The translations under genes and the position numbers were made by a program. From CALACW01 sp963627915 (GTDB lineage: Bacteria; Bacillota; Clostridia; Oscillospirales; Acutalibacteraceae), in assembly GCA_963627915.1 (NCBI GenBank), contig CAVGCY010000055.1, forward strand, positions 10,938 through 74,937: a DNA stretch of 64,000 nt, read 5' to 3'. Each line of letters begins with the position of its first letter. Position 1 is the first letter of the stretch. The notes under the pieces were generated by a model. It was not told the DNA's origin, did no database searches, and saw only the letters and a program-made list of their open reading frames with translations. Positions 61,801-64,000 of this stretch are shown piece by piece.

Positions 61801-63791
61801 AAGGTAACTTCATTAACGGATTCGGGCAATTCAACTTCACTTACATTGGTATAGATACCAAAAATTGAAACATCAACTGTTTCAGACAATGCACACGACA
61901 AATCTACTTGCCTTACAGATGTGAAAAAATATTTTGCCGGAATCTCAGTTAAATTATTAATTGTCAAATCTCCGTCACCAAAAAATCGAAGCGTTTCCCC
62001 ATCGTTGCATATTTGCCATTTTAAACCGCTTGATAAAGTCCCGGCAGTCGAATAACAGCATAAATCCTTATCCTTATTCCGTATTACAGATTCAGCATTT
62101 GAATCAGAATATATAAGGGAAAATGCACTAGAATAAGAATACCATTCATAACGTCTTTTCCATTGTCCTATTTCACTCTTTGTACCGGATACCATCTTAT
62201 CAGATTTATAACTGCTGACAACATATGACACACTCGAATATTCCGAACTTTCAGAATTGGACGATTCGCACATTTTTGTTACCGATACTTTGATATCTCC
62301 GAGTTCGGTCAGACAAGCATCCGGAAAAGAGACTGATCCATCGTTGTTTTCAGCGTATGACTCATATTTGCTGCAGTCATCCCATTTCCAATCATCAGAA
62401 AACGGAATCAAAGAATTAAGTAAAACTTCAGAAGCACTGTCTGCTTCAGTAAGTTCAATAATCCTGCTTCTTATTTTTGAAAACCAGTTATATTCAGAAC
62501 GCTCAGCCTCCAAAACCGGTTGCAGTGCAATTAAAACATTATAAATATACCCGGCTGATGTATCGTCAACAACAGATACATTAACAGAGCCTAAACCCGA
62601 AACGGAATATTTATCAATTTCACCTGAGTTCTCAAACTCATTCATGGCTTTTTTTAAGTTTTCTATTTGAACCTGACTTGCACCGTGAATCTCAGTGCTG
62701 TCAATTTGTACACACGAAAGTGATTTATGCGGTATTCCATTTTCTACCGCTTTATTATGCTGTGTCGAATCAGATGAACAATATACAACAATATTGTTCA
62801 ATTGGGGCGTAGAAATATGACTTACCAAGTCACTAAGAGTTTGATAGAAATATACTGAATCATTATAAACGTCGTTTGTATATTTTGAAATAAACTGAGA
62901 ATAAAATGAAAGGTATTCGTCAGAACCGGCAAACTTACAATCCATCCCGCATTGAACATAAAAATTAGAATATGCTATCTCAAAATCTATAAAATCGCGG
63001 GTCATTAATGAAGAAAAGCCAACAGAAACAACCGAAGATTTGTTTATTAACAGTAAATTTGACGCTATAATCTCATGAATAAAACCATCCGCATATTCCA
63101 AAGTCGACGGTAAAACAATTTTAGTATCCACGCATGTTAAGCATGTTTTTCCCAAAGATACTACACCTTCGGGGATTATATATTCAACAATTTTATAACA
63201 ATTAACAAATGCATTATCTCCGATTTTCTTCAATGTAGACGGAAATACAACACTTTTTGCATTTACTGCGTCACAAAAAGAGGAATTACCAATATAAGTT
63301 ATTCCTTCACCAATTACTATTTTTTCGATATCCGGAAAGTAATTATACCACGGGATATTTTGAGGGGATGTCACGATACCGTCATTATCAACGGCAGCGT
63401 TGCAATAATCCTCCATCTCACCCGTTCCGTTAATGTATAATGTAGATAATTCCTCATCAAAATTCCATGAAATATCTCCAATCCCTGTTTTTAAATAAGG
63501 ATCGGTTTTTTTATCAGATACACTTGCATTGCTTCTTAATAACGCTTTTTTTGGGGACGCACTATTGTTTGTATCTTTATTCTTACTTTTTACATTTGCT
63601 ATCGCTTTCTCTGCTTGCTTAATAGGATTTTGAAAAAAATCATCCTCTGAATTACTGTCACTGTTTCCTGAATCTTCGTTTATATTTTTATTCGATTGAG
63701 CATAAACAGGAAAAACAACAGAAAAAGATGACATCAAAACAACAACCGCCAAAATAAATGCCATAACTCTGGATATAATTGTTTTTTTCAT
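52827..63791 (-). CDS. Giant secreted multidomain surface protein
   Basis: This 3,654-residue protein has a signal peptide (residues 1-31, ending VYAQ) and a polar linker. BspA-like leucine-rich repeats (IGDNAF-, LESVVLP-type) occur at about 140-230 and 600-1145. Cys/His repeats are at about 1147-1305. Alternating fibronectin III and Ig-like modules run from about 1310 to 2000, then a PKD domain (VSYEWDFGDST) at about 2000-2080 and a carboxypeptidase-regulatory-like sandwich. After a long unassigned region come CARDB-like domains at about 3270-3465, more Cys/His repeats at about 3470-3611, and a Cys-flanked helical C-terminus. The ATG at 63791 follows AGGGGGA. It is probably an adhesin or glycan-binding surface protein; no LPXTG motif is present. 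Confidence 0.9.
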   Translation of the reverse strand: MKKTIISRVMAFILAVVVLMSSFSVVFPVYAQSNKNINEDSGNSDSNSEDDFFQNPIKQAEKAIANVKSKNKDTNNSASPKKALLRSNASVSDKKTDPYLKTGIGDISWNFDEELSTLYINGTGEMEDYCNAAVDNDGIVTSPQNIPWYNYFPDIEKIVIGEGITYIGNSSFCDAVNAKSVVFPSTLKKIGDNAFVNCYKIVEYIIPEGVVSLGKTCLTCVDTKIVLPSTLEYADGFIHEIIASNLLLINKSSVVSVGFSSLMTRDFIDFEIAYSNFYVQCGMDCKFAGSDEYLSFYSQFISKYTNDVYNDSVYFYQTLSDLVSHISTPQLNNIVVYCSSDSTQHNKAVENGIPHKSLSCVQIDSTEIHGASQVQIENLKKAMNEFENSGEIDKYSVSGLGSVNVSVVDDTSAGYIYNVLIALQPVLEAERSEYNWFSKIRSRIIELTEADSASEVLLNSLIPFSDDWKWDDCSKYESYAENNDGSVSFPDACLTELGDIKVSVTKMCESSNSESSEYSSVSYVVSSYKSDKMVSGTKSEIGQWKRRYEWYSYSSAFSLIYSDSNAESVIRNKDKDLCCYSTAGTLSSGLKWQICNDGETLRFFGDGDLTINNLTEIPAKYFFTSVRQVDLSCALSETVDVSIFGIYTNVSEVELPESVNEVTFDQFGYAIPVIRVNSENKYFYESDDVLYNNDLTELVLYPSYKTDEEYIMPDSVSSINTVFYPMNNYLKSITLGSGFSEFNKLFFNSFFLESINVSSANKKFSSDGISLFYKNTLVAYPLCGPSEYLIPADTKKIDEYAFTGTWLNQNFNLKRLVFPYAMTYIGDNSLANCIFLESVVLPNQLRQIGKNAFFFCRRLSSINFPSLLADIGNYAFYGCSNLKLIYCPNSIVQIGENVFPIDAQVIAIENKTCSVAGNLKYLNSVIYGHINSTAETLASDSDLKFVNIDEEHPIFSGTEANGISWTIRDNTIIFDGSGEINAFSNQRCTKNGFDDTSKNAGWLNYDKYIYKIVVNSGINKIGDMAFSGMSALTDVELGDDVSEIGKSSFYACKQLVNVQLNNVKTVNGGAFTSCEKLESMIFSSGVEYVGINVLSNCFQMTDVYFYNPKCTVESIGVGQKVSTIHGYKNSTAEEYAAASFMKFEEIECLHENAVLTETILPTCTQDGKEIYYCSVCNNTYDIAIEHDPDSHLYSDEWYVDIAPTCLKEGRESHHCLRENCSAKIDDRTIKALGHDDSSNWIIEKEASCSSDGKKYKICNRCFEKINIVEIPALGHDYKTSRRTDSLTGEGFTVYTCSRCSDSYEVADPAEKLAGFVAVGGIYKVELSWTKAAEASVTGYSIYRKSQSDRDFELLAHIDSRETLAYVDSDVIAGNEYSYRIMAVKGEIAGEFSDDVSAVPTKDTIPPVVTGLLPASGSLVSGSVNVTVTASDNIGIETYVLEISEDGGSTWKKAGESKSNTIVFDTAEYSDETVKVRVAATDKDLNTSDLTPVYTYIIDNTPPEQIKGFSAKSVLSSVITLAWDKPEAKDTAYFILQRKVNGIFTDEAKIYTALGYNLTQLSPDTDYTFRVTAVDNAGNIGEYSEELTVRTLKDTTAPVITSQAPEPGRYRDSIAFKVTAEDDCTVKSVTFQTSRDAATWTDAETVYAQVLRAKWTVGCTISLENISDGNIYIRAVASDTSGNVSDTGSSAPYVQYYVDKTAPAAPENVSAEGSDGFVRISWTQGTEDDIGSYSVYRAQSEDGEYSLIASNIKKLDYYDRDTEREVVYYYKVTCTDTCGNMSSCSGAVFANALADTAKPVINSINPSSASRVGEEYNKISVLASDNNLLSEVVIEYKIGDNGEYSVLKKAENLAVQSAVISAYLDLSGVSDGEKIYVRAYCTDIAGLESDMSDEMVYLCDKTAPEVTELSAVNNSGMNVVTWKDNNETDIAGFKIYRRISGRGYTAVGSRSASSNHSYTFSDAVGEGTYTYRIDAVDKTGNVKSFYSNSVTVAAQKTEIKAEIECRSYFEVSVQESVSAKILSENVNIVSYEWDFGDSTISSLSEVNKSYKQTGEYIITLKVTDENGNTAVFSKSVTVTERKLLGTVNVKVVDENNKLMSGVPVYFDLGEFRQQIVYTDSNGFASFVMSVGAHNIGVYKSGYLPACTSVSVLSGVTSDAQLTLVKQDIISGNFDVREMTFDEITAAGIDVNDPANQQVYRATVTLKYGNSQVPITYIRNNERILSYTVSDSGGVIKTSGTGGYNEIKKIAYIPNDSNAEVIAVIEAPVNVTYLKQFYSATLRIINNSSEEFTLTDCTARLEIPEGLTLMQYSPIDSSIKGQSESSATWILRGDEPGEYSLTALFNSTLDKFNVPVSASFVSENAVKVRKMSDTVSVVVETPDDLFMQLKEDDDVVLKVKDLAGNVDLGDYKATAFFNVGFKNISDSNIYMPSFTVENIIALMRKETGLDETQTEVKEEAVFIINADFERTEIEDINSVTSLAPGCTIVRYYSVVFNEANELTKKQLFAPLSDITLYGVSDEDVKLETRVDDQLFSMYYYGKIFGDHVHSFKETAGLQSIMYVCPCGYSYSASVSSEDAFDYDVEGQRVLDSLNFDIKTLLSSVTFADDKILGPEINLLGFKFNIFEIDTKLSLPILENSSIVVDTNEQTIKILIGAKENKKANIGKAEQSNSYWTESYAEVKSFYKAIEGENAPTRDLYNKFRKLRKGIKTYGIDSVGLNFDADLAGYIEFSYKNGLEFSEGGLIASFEMGASITVRPLKIFYASIGFGGGLSGSLKVEQSNREYTFSGSVTGSINNSYTLGVGDNSILKIYAEGKAVFDLSTTFAFPSASFVESLTMKLTGTLKAKAAFFGAETDEFSYPFLDYQIYPKQNDDKNKVRRKSLKSSNSVDFTPISRDYSKTSEITANEFTLAKNNLYPYSTPSVVTLSDGREAMFWIDDNAEKQAINRTDIYYSIFDNGTWSSPCIAFESEGFCDGLKTAYDTNGVYLLFAMAPECDENADYTERVNSSELYCSYFDGTEFSAPDRITDNDRAEIGYSIEVSDSAAKIAYVTNSENDYFDSTGIDTVTYIEFKNSNVSEIFSYEFNGISSMDVSPSADSVYIVSSENNNVIYSLDVSGKTSVYEGENSVDSLCAADGGLFFAENAKSMYYNGTSAVFAGLSGITNLSSFAGVDGTYTLITNVNESNCGTLYACKFNASNLDYGSVYPVFSQSGKFIREYGAAFDSDGDMCVCVNAVEFCDDGTEASNLTVINTDEFVDISVDDLYVDYSAFSDDGLIYADITNRCSSEISTLNVSVSDEKGNAVSEMQIRTAIKPGETVTERIRVNAEEIEGKIVYVTVTPDGKDGNISDNTASTDISDCDVFIKDVKISIKDDKAYISGNAKNSGTRATENTVISLKELNSTSSVSDVLLGSIASGEEKAFSLEIPNEYFESDDGEAFRMILSACVNSGEKNYLNNIYEFSYSSIYAAADEKVCINHNYILTKESESSCIKHGEKVFTCKNCGDIKTETQPLGSHSESDWVTDVKPDCLNEGSEYIFCTVCGERLETRTLEKTGHTPSDWIVEDEASCVHEGMRHKECTVCLTVLESEIIPTLDHADENADDICDSCGESISMVVSCSHICHKRGFARIIWKIIRIIYKVFRTNKYCECGAEHY

Positions 63792-63858
63792 AAAAATTCC
63801 CCCTACTGTTATCCAATACATGCAAAAAAATGCAGTAACATCCAACAATTATAACAAT

Positions 63859-63887
63859 ATTATACATTTTAACAGTTTAAGTGTCAA
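63859..63887 (-). promoter_or_regulatory. Consensus promoter of the giant surface protein
   Basis: A perfect TTGACA (63887-63882) and perfect TATAAT (63864-63859) with a 17-base spacer on the minus strand, about 70 bases before the ATG. Confidence 0.88.
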
Positions 63888-63946
63888 TATTAATCAGTCA
63901 TTTTTTGTCTTTATCAAAAAAGGATTGTAAATTCCCAAAAGAATGG

Positions 63947-64000
63947 GTTTCTTTAACGCAGTCGAAGCGGAAAGAGGGTGGATATAAACCTTATGGGTTC
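63947..64000 (+). repeat. Dispersed repeat, copy 2 (continues past window)
   Basis: Identical over 54 bases and in the same orientation to 18819-18872. The bases just before it (ATTCCCAAAAGAATGGG, a small hairpin) differ from those before copy 1. The copy is cut by the window edge, so its full extent is unknown. Confidence 0.9.

Noticed and set aside
52827..63791. CRISPR or tandem DNA repeats in the giant gene
   Set aside because: The repeats are protein-level modules with diverged DNA; no regular identical repeats with spacers are visible anywhere in the window.

Overview
The window looks like a chromosomal segment of a low-to-mid GC Firmicute of class Clostridia. The evidence is strong GGAGG-type ribosome binding sites, TTGACA/TATAAT promoters, a T-box leader, an infC-rpmI-rplT operon with a Firmicute-type attenuator, a SecG-type translocase subunit and TrmFO. 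A very large secreted protein with BspA-like leucine-rich repeats and a Cys-flanked C-terminus suggests a gut-associated Oscillospirales-like lineage; that placement is inference. There is no phage, CRISPR array or intact insertion sequence.

Region 1 (1-27.6 kb, all minus strand) is housekeeping. From right to left it holds secG with tRNA-Lys; the nine-gene F1Fo ATP synthase operon (atpIBEFHAGDC), whose c subunit carries a two-carboxylate motif typical of sodium-coupled rotors; a GH18 lipoprotein with a short inverted-repeat element directly behind its stop; trmN6, an Sm-like membrane protein, rsmI and an unknown membrane protein; infC-rpmI-rplT; a SpoU methyltransferase, dprA, topA and trmFO; rnc, a radical SAM protein, smc, ftsY, an uncharacterised 66-residue protein, rdgB and yhbY; then a separately promoted T-box leader driving nadD and yqeK, which runs off the left edge. 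Many genes overlap by 4 bases, so translation is probably coupled.

Region 2 (27.8-36.4 kb, plus) carries a type IIA topoisomerase pair (parE/parC-like), then a two-component system whose kinase overlaps a sialidase-like gene, followed by an MFS transporter. Region 3 (36.5-44.9 kb, minus) has a PI-PLC X-domain protein with altered active-site residues, a MacB-type ABC exporter with a very large FtsX-like permease, and an FHA / RodA-FtsW / class B PBP operon for cell-wall synthesis.

Region 4 (45-52.2 kb, plus) holds galactose mutarotase, a secreted membrane-anchored protein of unknown function, a second two-component system and an HtrA-like protease, together resembling an envelope-stress module. 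Region 5 (52.2-63.8 kb) starts with a decayed ISL3-type transposase fragment and a repeat copy of a bidirectional terminator. The rest is one 3,654-residue secreted protein on the minus strand. The last 54 bases of the window exactly repeat part of the inverted-repeat element at 18.6-18.9 kb.
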